64,000 bases of DNA from JAPLKB01 sp964532465. GTDB taxonomy: Bacteria > Desulfobacterota > Syntrophorhabdia > Syntrophorhabdales > Syntrophorhabdaceae. The notes under the pieces were generated by a model. The model saw nothing but the letters and a program-made list of their open reading frames with translations. It was not told the origin of the DNA and ran no database searches. The position numbers were made by a program, and so were the translations under genes. Position 1 is the first letter of the stretch, and each line of letters opens with the position of its first letter. The DNA is taken from the NCBI GenBank assembly GCA_964532465.1, contig CAZHHX010000010.1, forward strand, positions 32,601 to 96,600, given 5' to 3'. Shown here one piece after another: positions 50,666-58,346 of this stretch.

Positions 50666-51967
50666 ATGCTTCCTTCCCGACAGAGACCTGACTCAAGCGG
50701 TGTTCGTAACGGTTATGTCAGAAAGACTCATGGAGGCAGAATAGTTGTTCATTCCGGAAACGGTCTGTATCTCGCGCAGGCAAAGGACCTTCAAATCGTG
50801 AACGGCGGACAGACAACTGCATCATTGACCAATACAAGGCGCAAAGACAAATCTGCACTTGACGGTATATTCATACAAATGAAGCTCTCCGTTATCGAGC
50901 CCAATCGAGCAGAGGAGGTAATTCCGCTCATTTCCCGTTTTGCAAACAGCCAGAACAAGGTGAGTGATGCAGACTTCTTCTCCAACCACCCGTTCCACAT
51001 AAGAATAGAGACACATTCGAGACGAATATGGGCACCAGCTGTGGACGGAGCCCAGTATGAGACACACTGGTTCTATGAGCGGGCGAGGGGCCAATTTCTT
51101 AACGAACAGGCCAAACTGTCACTGTCTGAAAAACGCCGGTTCCTACAACAAAATCCACGCATCCAATTGCTTACAAAAACGGATATTGCCAAATATGAAA
51201 ATACGTGGAGATGTGTACCGCACATTGTCAGTCTCGGGGCGCAAAAAAACTTTAAAAACTTTGCCGAGTGGATTGATGAGAAATGGAAAGTCTCAGATGC
51301 TGATTTCAGTGAGGAGTATTTCCGTAATACCGTTGCCAAGGCAATTTTATGGCAGCACACAGAACGCATGGTTTCAACACAGTCGTGGTATCAAGGCGGA
51401 TACCGGGCCAATATTGTCGCATACACCATCGCCAAACTTTCAAACATTATTGAGACTGAGAATAAAAACCAGGTTCTTGATTTACGATCCATCTGGGCAC
51501 GGCAACGGCTATCAGATGCACTTCAGAAACAACTTCAGTTGATAGCCGAGGCTGTATCAAATGTGATTGTGGACCCTGGCAGGCCTGTAGAAAATGTGAC
51601 AGAATGGTGCAAAAACAAGCTTTGCTGGGAAAGAGCTGAGAAGATAGAAATACCTATGCTACCTTCATTCTGTAAGGAACTGGTTGATAAAAATGAATTG
51701 AAGATCGCTGCAAGGGAAGGAAAGGTTCTGCAGAAGACCGACAAAGGGATAGGTGCGCAAATGGAGGTTATGGCGTTGGGTGTAATTTACTGGTCACAGT
51801 TGAAAGAGTGGAGTGAACTCAATGCTTTGCTGACCCCGGAGGAACAAAAACTGGTAAGTTTGGCTGCACGGATACCGGCAAGTATTCCCAACCATTTCCA
51901 GAGCCAAAGATTACTTGAAGTTAGGGTAAAGGTGGAGGCTGAAGGATTTATCCCATCCGGGCAATAA
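50666..51967 (+). pseudogene. AIPR-family protein, N-terminally truncated
   Basis: 433 aa. The AIPR (abortive infection phage resistance) core is clear: LQIVNGGQTTASL, then ISRFANSQNKVSDADFFSNHPFH and WFYERARGQF. Full-length relatives have roughly 200 or more residues before this core that are absent here; the frame begins with unrelated sequence and no Shine-Dalgarno. The 31-base gap after the HNH gene leaves no room for the rest, so a deletion joined the two. It may still be expressed. Confidence 0.75.
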
Positions 51968-52005
51968 TCTTGGCAACCCTGAATTCTCTATCAAATAATA
52001 ATCCT

Positions 52006-52494
52006 TTAACCATCTGTATCTCTATATTCGCTCCGTTTTTCTGCCACCATAAGTAAGTCGTTATTATTAGACTTATCGGTATGGCCTGAAATCCACTCTT
52101 TAAGGATTATGGACAACTCAGCAGAGGGCTTCTCCGTCTCACACTCCCAGATTACGATAACGTTCCATCCGAGATTCTCAAGATCTGCTTGTTTTTTAAT
52201 GTCCCTTTCCACATTCTCCAAAAGCTTTTTTTCCCAAAATTCAGTGTTAGTTTTTGGCATAGTGGCATTATTGCAACCACTATGACGATGCCAGAAACAA
52301 CCATTGATGAAAATAACGGTCTTATATTTGGGGAGCACTATATCCGGTTTTCCGGGGAGGTCTTTCCGGTGTAACCGATAACGATGGCCCATGGCATGGA
52401 GCAGTGACCGCACAACCATCTCAGGTTTTGTATTCGATGATTTGATCCTGCTCATATTCCAGCTTCGTTTTTCCTTGGATAACTTATCAGTCAT
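52006..52494 (-). CDS. vsr: Vsr-type very-short-patch endonuclease
   Basis: 162 aa from the ATG at 52494. Typical Vsr start SKEKRSWNMSRIKSSNTKPEMVVR, LHRKDLPGKPDIVLPKYK (metal Asp), FINGCFWHRH and NLGWNVIVIWECE. Vsr nicks T:G mismatches from deaminated 5-methylcytosine, which fits the cytosine methyltransferases nearby. It is convergent with the AIPR gene. An open frame extends upstream to 52662 but that part lacks Vsr similarity. Confidence 0.92.
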   Translation of the reverse strand: MTDKLSKEKRSWNMSRIKSSNTKPEMVVRSLLHAMGHRYRLHRKDLPGKPDIVLPKYKTVIFINGCFWHRHSGCNNATMPKTNTEFWEKKLLENVERDIKKQADLENLGWNVIVIWECETEKPSAELSIILKEWISGHTDKSNNNDLLMVAEKRSEYRDTDG

Positions 52495-52636
52495 GGGATT
52501 TAAGAAAAATGTATAGAAACAGGGAGAGCTTGTCAATACCGTTAAATCAACAGCAATAATAAGAGTAAAGAATCCTATTTTCTCAGTTGATTCCCTTGGT
52601 TCGCTTTCGTGAGGGAAACTTGTATCCCGCAGGTAG

Positions 52637-53278
52637 TTTCCTCTCCTTCCCGGGCGCGACAATTTTTGGCTTCATGCATTTCTAAAAGAAAAATTCGGAG
52701 ATCTTTCCGAGGAGGCTTCCTCCTGCTCTGTGCCTGATGCTGACGAACATCTGCTTCACAACTCGGTACGGATCGCTCCTACCGGACTGAAACTGAGCCG
52801 TTACAGCGACTTGACCCTGGTTGCATCACTGGGCAATGTTTCAAAGAGAGATAAGCAGTATGCTGAACGCTTCATAACCGGCAGCGCCAAGTGGTATCAC
52901 ATGCCTGCAAGCACAGCAGACAAGAAAATCTCAAGAAATGTTATGCGGGAACTCCGCTGCTGTGCAATTGCCGTTTATAATGCGGCCTCAGCTGAACGGC
53001 GGATAGAATATCTCTACGATGTTAAGTCGGTGCAGTTAGTGAAACGGTACATGCTGACTGCTGAACAGGCCGGTATCATAGATTCTGACAATCAGAATGA
53101 TTACTGGCTGTATGAACTTGGAGCCTCTCATCGTTTGTCGACAATAATGCAGTTTCCGTCCGGACGTCGTTTTCGTTTTCGTCTTACCGGTGCGTCCGAT
53201 CTGCTTAATGCTCAAAGCTGGAATGACCTGCCGGACAGATATATATCGTTCACAGAAAATAACGATACGGCTCTATGA
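52637..53278 (+). pseudogene. Unrecognised 3' gene fragment in the defence island
   Basis: The frame is open from 52637 (after a stop) with no Shine-Dalgarno; the nearest start is GTG 52730 (182 aa). The protein-like part (NFWLHAFLKEKFGDL onward, then LTLVASLGNVSKRDKQYAER, YDVKSVQLVKRYML, YWLYELG, RFRFRLTGASDLL) reads like the C-terminal half of a real protein, and codon use is normal. I cannot name the family. It probably lost its 5' part in the same rearrangements that hit the AIPR gene. Confidence 0.5.
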
Positions 53279-53364
53279 TGAAAATAGTTCCGGCAGAGGG
53301 ATAATGGCAGGGGTAGAAGTAAATTTTGGGAGAGATAATGAATTTTGCTCTTGGATTTTAATTA

Positions 53365-53440
53365 TCGACAGAAAGAAAATCTGCCGATCCAGTCATCTAA
53401 AAAATCCATTTTGGCAGTTTTCTAAAACTGTTTTAGAAAA
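53365..53440 (+). repeat. 39-bp direct repeat plus triloop hairpin (copy 1)
   Basis: The 39 bases at 53365-53403 recur exactly at 54668-54706. Each copy is followed by a triloop hairpin, here 53418-53427/53431-53440 (loop CTG). The gap 53279-53698 otherwise holds no gene, only a segment near 53310 that is related, in inverse orientation, to bases near 54485. Confidence 0.85.
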
Positions 53441-53698
53441 TCCATAATTAGCTGTAAAAGCTTATTAATATAGTGTGTTACACGCCATCACCCTGCAAGC
53501 TCAGTTTATGTATTTGGTAAAAAAAGCATATTACTGACAGCGACAAAGGGTCAAAAAAGATATACAACTGCAAGATTGTGAGAGATTTGTTTATATGCTG
53601 TATTTCTTTGCAGCCAAAGAAATTGATATTATAAAGAAAAGAGGATAAAATAGGTTTTCATAAGCACAGAGGACAAACTCGCTGGAGGGAGGAAGACC

Positions 53699-53950
53699 AT
53701 GACTATAACTGATCGCATTGAAATCAATCCAAAGATTATGTTGGGAAAACCTGTTATCCGGGGTACCAGGATACCGGTTGATCAAATCCTGAGAAAGATT
53801 AGCGAAGGTGCATCTACAAAGGACCTCATTGCTTCTTACCCGAGACTGACAAGAGATGACATTAAAGCCGCGCTTCGATATGCTGCGGACATGGTGGCCC
53901 ACGAGGAGACCATTATTGTCGGACCGCCCCGCAAATCAGCGAGCAGGTAG
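53699..53950 (+). CDS. DUF433 antitoxin
   Basis: 83 aa. DUF433 pattern: RIEINPKIMLGKPVIRGTRIPVDQIL followed by LTRDDIKAALRYAADM, a winged-helix fold typical of VapB-like antitoxins. Shine-Dalgarno GGAGGGAGG lies upstream. It is two bases ahead of the DUF5615 toxin gene. Confidence 0.9.
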   Translation: MTITDRIEINPKIMLGKPVIRGTRIPVDQILRKISEGASTKDLIASYPRLTRDDIKAALRYAADMVAHEETIIVGPPRKSASR

Positions 53951-53952
53951 CT

Positions 53953-54306
53953 GTGAAATTTCTTGCAGATGAGAATTGCGATTTTAGGATTATCCGGTCG
54001 CTTCGCACTTGGGGGCATGATGTTGCTGCTGTCACTGAAATCTCTCCGAGAGTTTCTGATGAAGAAGTGGCTCGGCTTGCCCTTGCTGAAGAGCGGATTC
54101 TCATTACTGAAGACAAGGATTTTGGCCAACTTGTGTATGCTCATGGGCAGAAGAGTGTTGGTGTCATTCTCCTTCGTTTTCCGGTCAGGGCTCGAACAAT
54201 AATAATCAAAGAGCTATCACAACTCATCGAACAGGCGGGAGACAGGCTCGCAGGTTCTTTTACTGTTGTGGAGCCTGGTAGAATTCGCTTGACGAAACTT
54301 GTATGA
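53953..54306 (+). CDS. DUF5615 PIN-like toxin
   Basis: 117 aa with GTG start. KFLADENCDFRIIRSLRTWGHDV opens the PIN-like fold, with LITEDKDFGQLV and VGVILLRFP as later motifs; the Asp residues needed for metal binding are present. It pairs with the DUF433 gene. The module lies between two exact 39-bp direct repeats. Confidence 0.9.
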   Translation: MKFLADENCDFRIIRSLRTWGHDVAAVTEISPRVSDEEVARLALAEERILITEDKDFGQLVYAHGQKSVGVILLRFPVRARTIIIKELSQLIEQAGDRLAGSFTVVEPGRIRLTKLV

Positions 54307-54451
54307 AATATATTAGTAGAAGCAAAGAAAAAGATTTGAACATTTATATCTCAAAGGCATTTTTCAATCCCAAATGTTATTTTTTATACTATTGAAAAGT
54401 CTAAAAAAACATGCAAATCATTGTAAGTAGCTGTATTTCCAGTATTTAAGT

Positions 54452-54746
54452 AATTGCGGCAACTGTTGCCGCAATTCCCCCCGGTAGAGTTTACTTCTGC
54501 CCCGAAGGGGTATGGAATGCGGACATAATTGAGTTTCCTCACTATCGTGTCCGCAGGTGCATCCTGCCTTTCTCTGCGAACTCCGGGAGAGGCAATGCCT
54601 TTGATCTTTTCTTTCCAATCTCTTGCCTGTGTAATAAAAGGTCCGGTTTACTTCCGGATTTTGAATTTCGACAGAAAGAAAATCTGCCGATCCAGTCATC
54701 TAAAAACTCCATCCCCGCAGTTTGCTAAAAATGTTTTAGCAAACTG
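54452..54746 (+). repeat. 295-bp double-hairpin element containing direct-repeat copy 2
   Basis: Left hairpin 54452-54462/54466-54476 (11-bp arms, loop CTG) followed by CCCC; right hairpin 54718-54730/54734-54746 (13-bp arms, loop ATG) beginning CAGTTT. Same layout as 768-856. It holds the second 39-bp repeat (54668-54706). The long gap 54307-55065 contains this element and no convincing gene. Confidence 0.75.
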
Positions 54747-55065
54747 AAAAACAGTCGTAAAAACCAATAAATATAATGACTTATGGACAACACGAGAGTA
54801 TATACTTATTTCATTATTTCAATCATTTTCTGGCGTAAAATTTAGCAAGTATTATTGTCGAGGAGAGTCTATATTTCAACTGGGCATTTTAATAGACAAT
54901 GCGAACAACACTGCAAACGGACGGGGACTAAACAGATTGTATTCCCTTTCCCCGGAGCTTGCAGGATATTTAAGAAAATCCGGTGGATATCTTTTTCTTT
55001 TTATATCTGTATCTGTTACAATAGCCTTCTATTCAAAATACAATCTTGCCGATAAAGAGGAGAAC

Positions 55066-55512
55066 ATGAAAATCAATTTTACTAAGGAGCAATACGAATT
55101 ATTACTGAAGTTAGTCTACATGGGAAACGGCATAGCCAATTCTGTTGCCGATGAATCAGAAGAAAATGAATTTGATGACTTAGAGGCATATATTTTCTCT
55201 TTTGCAAAAGATTTTGACCTTGAGAAATATGTGGAATTCGACAAAGAGGATAATACATATTATCCTTCTCAAGAGCTTGAGGAAGATGAAAAAGTTATTG
55301 ATTACATCCAGCGGTATGATGATAACATTTTCTGGGACAAACTGCTTTTCAATCTTATCCGACGCGATATGGCCAAGGAATATGGAGAAGATGCAGTTGA
55401 AAAGATGCCGGAGGAGGAATACCTTCTGAAAGAAAAAACTTTTTTTGAAAAATACGGGAAAGAGTTTGAAAAGAACGGGTTGATGAACCTGACAATCAAA
55501 AAAGGTAAATAA
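55066..55512 (+). CDS. Acidic protein of unknown function
   Basis: 148 aa from the ATG at 55066 (GAGGAG upstream); an in-frame ATG at 54937 has no Shine-Dalgarno. Strongly acidic and helical (EESEENEFDDLEAYIF, EYGEDAVEKMPEEEY). No signal peptide or known motif. It stands alone between the repeats of the defence island and the PASTA gene. Such small acidic proteins beside defence islands can be inhibitors or regulators, but nothing here proves it. Confidence 0.65.
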   Translation: MKINFTKEQYELLLKLVYMGNGIANSVADESEENEFDDLEAYIFSFAKDFDLEKYVEFDKEDNTYYPSQELEEDEKVIDYIQRYDDNIFWDKLLFNLIRRDMAKEYGEDAVEKMPEEEYLLKEKTFFEKYGKEFEKNGLMNLTIKKGK

Positions 55513-55627
55513 TTTTATAAGAATTTCCGAAGAGGAAGATGTGAAATTCCGGGGAATACTTTGTTCGTAGTGTTTGCTGAAATGTGTGCTGATTTTTTTT
55601 ACACCAATACTGCTTTCATAAAAACTA

Positions 55628-55686
55628 TGATATAATATTTGCAACGGCAGACATGGGAATGAAGATGGATGTTCCCATGTCTGCCG
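55628..55686 (+). promoter_or_regulatory. Extended -10 promoter and 5' mRNA stem-loop of the PASTA gene
   Basis: TGATATAAT (55628-55636) is a perfect extended -10. Transcription should begin near 55643. A perfect 15-bp stem (55645-55659 with 55672-55686) then lies at the very 5' end of the mRNA, 33 bases before the start codon, which has Shine-Dalgarno GGAGGAG. This could stabilise the transcript or serve as a regulatory site. Confidence 0.7.
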
Positions 55687-55718
55687 CCGATAGACACACT
55701 TAATACGGAGGAGAAATA

Positions 55719-56033
55719 ATGATAAAAAGATATCCGGTTTCTGCAATGCTCATATTTTTAATAACCATGTTGTTTGCGGGAACAACTGTCTTTGCGCAAC
55801 AATTGCAGCAGGTTCCGAATGTTGTAGGAATGGATTCAGCGCAGGCCCAACAGACATTGGAGAAGGCCGGGTTTAAGTGCACCATCTTACGCGGCATTTC
55901 TACTGCAGATCAGGACAGGTTTGGGAAAATTGCTTCTCAGTCGCCGGTTGCAGGCGAGAAGGCTATAAAAGGCAGCACAGTAGAAGTATCCCCTTATCAA
56001 TATCGGCAGCCGTCGATAAGAACGAACATTTAA
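55719..56033 (+). CDS. Small secreted PASTA-domain protein
   Basis: 104 aa: signal peptide (VSAMLIFLITMLFAGTTVFA) and one PASTA domain (VPNVVGMDSAQAQQTLEKAG ... SQSPVAGEKAIKGSTVEV). PASTA domains bind peptidoglycan fragments or beta-lactams. Here it stands alone, without a kinase or penicillin-binding module; a periplasmic muropeptide binder is plausible. Confidence 0.85.
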   Translation: MIKRYPVSAMLIFLITMLFAGTTVFAQQLQQVPNVVGMDSAQAQQTLEKAGFKCTILRGISTADQDRFGKIASQSPVAGEKAIKGSTVEVSPYQYRQPSIRTNI

Positions 56034-56063
56034 TGACAGGCAGGGGCGAATCGGGCAGTGTGG

Positions 56064-57476
56064 TCAGCGCCTTCGTCCTACCCCTCCTCCCTTCGTCCTA
56101 CCGTTCGTCCTTTTCCTCTGAAATGAAGGGCGTTCGTTCCGGGAGGTCATTTCTGTTTCCCGTGGAATTTCTTTATACTCTTTGCCTTCATCATCTGTAA
56201 TCATTTTGAGGAGCGCTGTTGCAATATCCAGGGAGGTATAGTCATCTTTCAGGAGAGGTTCAATGAGGTGCTCATAGCGTTCAAGTCCGCCTTTGTCGAG
56301 AATAATCTTGACTCTGTCAAGAAAGGCCATTGTTTTTGTTTCTTCCACATCAACGAGCGTTGGTACAGGCCTGCGGACAATCTTGGTTCCGGCATAAGCT
56401 TCAATGTCTCTGAGTTTATAAATTTCTCTCCCCACTACGAAAGTAAATGCCTGACCTTTTTTTCCGGCGCGTGCCGTTCTTCCGATACGGTGTACATAAT
56501 ATTCGTCATCCTGAGGAATGTCATAATTAAAAACAGCTTCAATATTCTCTATGTCGATTCCTCTTGCTGCGACATCAGTGGCCACAAGGATTTCTGTATG
56601 ACTGCGCTTAAACCTTTCCATGGCATGAATCCTCTGGGGCTGCGTCATATCGCCATGAATACCCTGAACGGGATATCCGCGTGCCTCAAGGTGCATAACC
56701 ACTTCATCAACTCTTCTTTTCATGTTGCAGAAGACAAGAGAAGATTTAAAACCGTTCATATCAATGATGCGGCACAGTACATCAAGTTTTGTTGCCTCTT
56801 TTACTTCAATGTAGGACTGTTCTACGTTAGGAACAGTCAACTGTCTTGGAACAACCCTGACATACTCAGGCGACTGTTGATATTTTTTGGTCAGTTCTAA
56901 AATAGGCTTTGGCATTGTTGCTGAAAAAAGGAGCGTCTGCCGCTCAGTAGGAACACGGCTGAGTATTGTTTCAACATCATCAATGAAACCCATATTCAGC
57001 ATTTCATCCGCTTCATCAAGAACAACCGTCTTTACAAAATCGAGCTTTAAAGTGCCTCTGTTGATATGATCTATGGTGCGGCCCGGTGTGCCGATAACAA
57101 CGTGGGCGCCTGCTTTAAGGGTATGTATCTGACGTTCTATCGGCTGACCGCCGTATACTGATAATATTGTAATATCCTTTTTGTATTTGAGGGCCCTTTT
57201 CATTTCTTCTGCAACCTGGATAGCAAGTTCTCTTGTCGGACAGAGAATGATTGCCTGCACTTTTTTCATTTTCGGCTGTATAGACTCCAATATGGGCAGG
57301 CCGAATGCAAGCGTTTTTCCTGTCCCTGTCTGCGCCTGTCCGATAATATCTCTTCCCTCAATTATGAAAGGAATTGCCTGTGCCTGAATAGGTGTCATTT
57401 CTTCAAAACCGAGGTCCTGGATTGCTCTGCGCAACTCTTTTGATAATAAAAGTTCTTCAAACTTCTCTGCTGCCAT
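56064..57476 (-). CDS. DEAD-box RNA helicase
   Basis: 470 aa from the ATG at 57476 (AAGGA upstream); a longer frame to 57596 adds unrelated residues. Q motif with PIQAQAIP, Walker A AQTGTGKT, VLDEADEML, SAT, and HRIGRTARAG. A basic Arg/Lys/Gly-rich tail follows the helicase core. CshA/DeaD-like, acting in RNA decay or ribosome assembly. The core is complete; the long DbpA-type RNA-binding domain is absent or reduced. Confidence 0.93.
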   Translation of the reverse strand: MAAEKFEELLLSKELRRAIQDLGFEEMTPIQAQAIPFIIEGRDIIGQAQTGTGKTLAFGLPILESIQPKMKKVQAIILCPTRELAIQVAEEMKRALKYKKDITILSVYGGQPIERQIHTLKAGAHVVIGTPGRTIDHINRGTLKLDFVKTVVLDEADEMLNMGFIDDVETILSRVPTERQTLLFSATMPKPILELTKKYQQSPEYVRVVPRQLTVPNVEQSYIEVKEATKLDVLCRIIDMNGFKSSLVFCNMKRRVDEVVMHLEARGYPVQGIHGDMTQPQRIHAMERFKRSHTEILVATDVAARGIDIENIEAVFNYDIPQDDEYYVHRIGRTARAGKKGQAFTFVVGREIYKLRDIEAYAGTKIVRRPVPTLVDVEETKTMAFLDRVKIILDKGGLERYEHLIEPLLKDDYTSLDIATALLKMITDDEGKEYKEIPRETEMTSRNERPSFQRKRTNGRTKGGGVGRRR

Positions 57477-57727
57477 AATAATTCCTTCTTTTTTTGTTTG
57501 ATTTTGGCCGTGAATCAGAATATCCGTATTTGGTGAAAAGCGATGAAAAAAGCGAATAGATTGAATACACAACGAAAGTACTATAACACTTATCAACAGC
57601 TAATGCAAAGGTTATCATTTGCTGAATGTTGCCTGTTTTTAAAATATTACTTGCGTGACGGCTCTATCCGCTATATATTATTGAAATGGTATGGTGTAAT
57701 TTTAAATTATTAAGCTGGAGGAGATAA

Positions 57728-58174
57728 ATGAAAACAGTAAAAGATATTCTAAAACTTAAAACCTCAGACGTTTGGTCGGTTTCCCCGAAATCTACGGTTT
57801 TTGAAGCATTGACGATAATGGGAGAAAAAGAAATTGGTGCTTTGATGGTAATAGATGAGAATGGAGAAGTAGTCGGCATTATCACAGAGAGAGACTATGC
57901 CAGAAAGATTATCCTGAAAGGTAAGACCTCACGGGAGACTCCGGTTGAAGAGATTATGACCCCGAAATCGAATATGCGTACCGTAAAGCTTGACAACACT
58001 ATTGACGACTGCATGGTTATTATAACCGGCAAACGCATCAGACACCTTCCGGTTTTTGAAGGTGATAAATTTTTGGGCCTCATATCCATCGGCGATGTTG
58101 TGAAAGGCAGAATGGCCGAACATGAGAAACTCATAGAACAGTTAAGCGATTATATAGCGGGAAAATACGTATAA
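57728..58174 (+). CDS. Tandem CBS-domain protein
   Basis: 148 aa made of two CBS repeats (VSPKSTVFEALTIMGEKEIGALMVID ... GIITERDYARKI, then TVKLDNTIDDCMVIITGKRIRHLPVF ... GLISIGDVV). Binds adenine nucleotides in characterised relatives. Shine-Dalgarno GGAGGAG. Stand-alone; the regulated partner is unknown. Confidence 0.92.
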   Translation: MKTVKDILKLKTSDVWSVSPKSTVFEALTIMGEKEIGALMVIDENGEVVGIITERDYARKIILKGKTSRETPVEEIMTPKSNMRTVKLDNTIDDCMVIITGKRIRHLPVFEGDKFLGLISIGDVVKGRMAEHEKLIEQLSDYIAGKYV

Positions 58175-58176
58175 TA

Positions 58177-58220
58177 ATGACGGAGGCTCCACAAACACAA
58201 ATCTGTGAAGCCTCCGTCAT
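58177..58220 (+). terminator. Terminator after the CBS gene
   Basis: 12-bp perfect stem (58177-58188 with 58209-58220), then TTCTTGTTT. It lies just after the stop codon at 58174. Confidence 0.8.
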
Positions 58221-58346
58221 TTCTTGTTTATGCCGAACCTGATAAATTTCAATGCCGTGGTTCTTACCGTTTAAATAGAAATTCCAGCCACAAGTGCGGC
58301 AGGTTTACTGCTTATTTTTTATTGATTGCAAAACAAACCAGGGAAA

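Noticed and set aside
53365..54746. Integron gene cassette with attC sites around the DUF433/DUF5615 pair
   Set aside because: The hairpins lack the RYYYAAC and GTTRRRY core sites and the bulged bases of attC, and no integrase is present.
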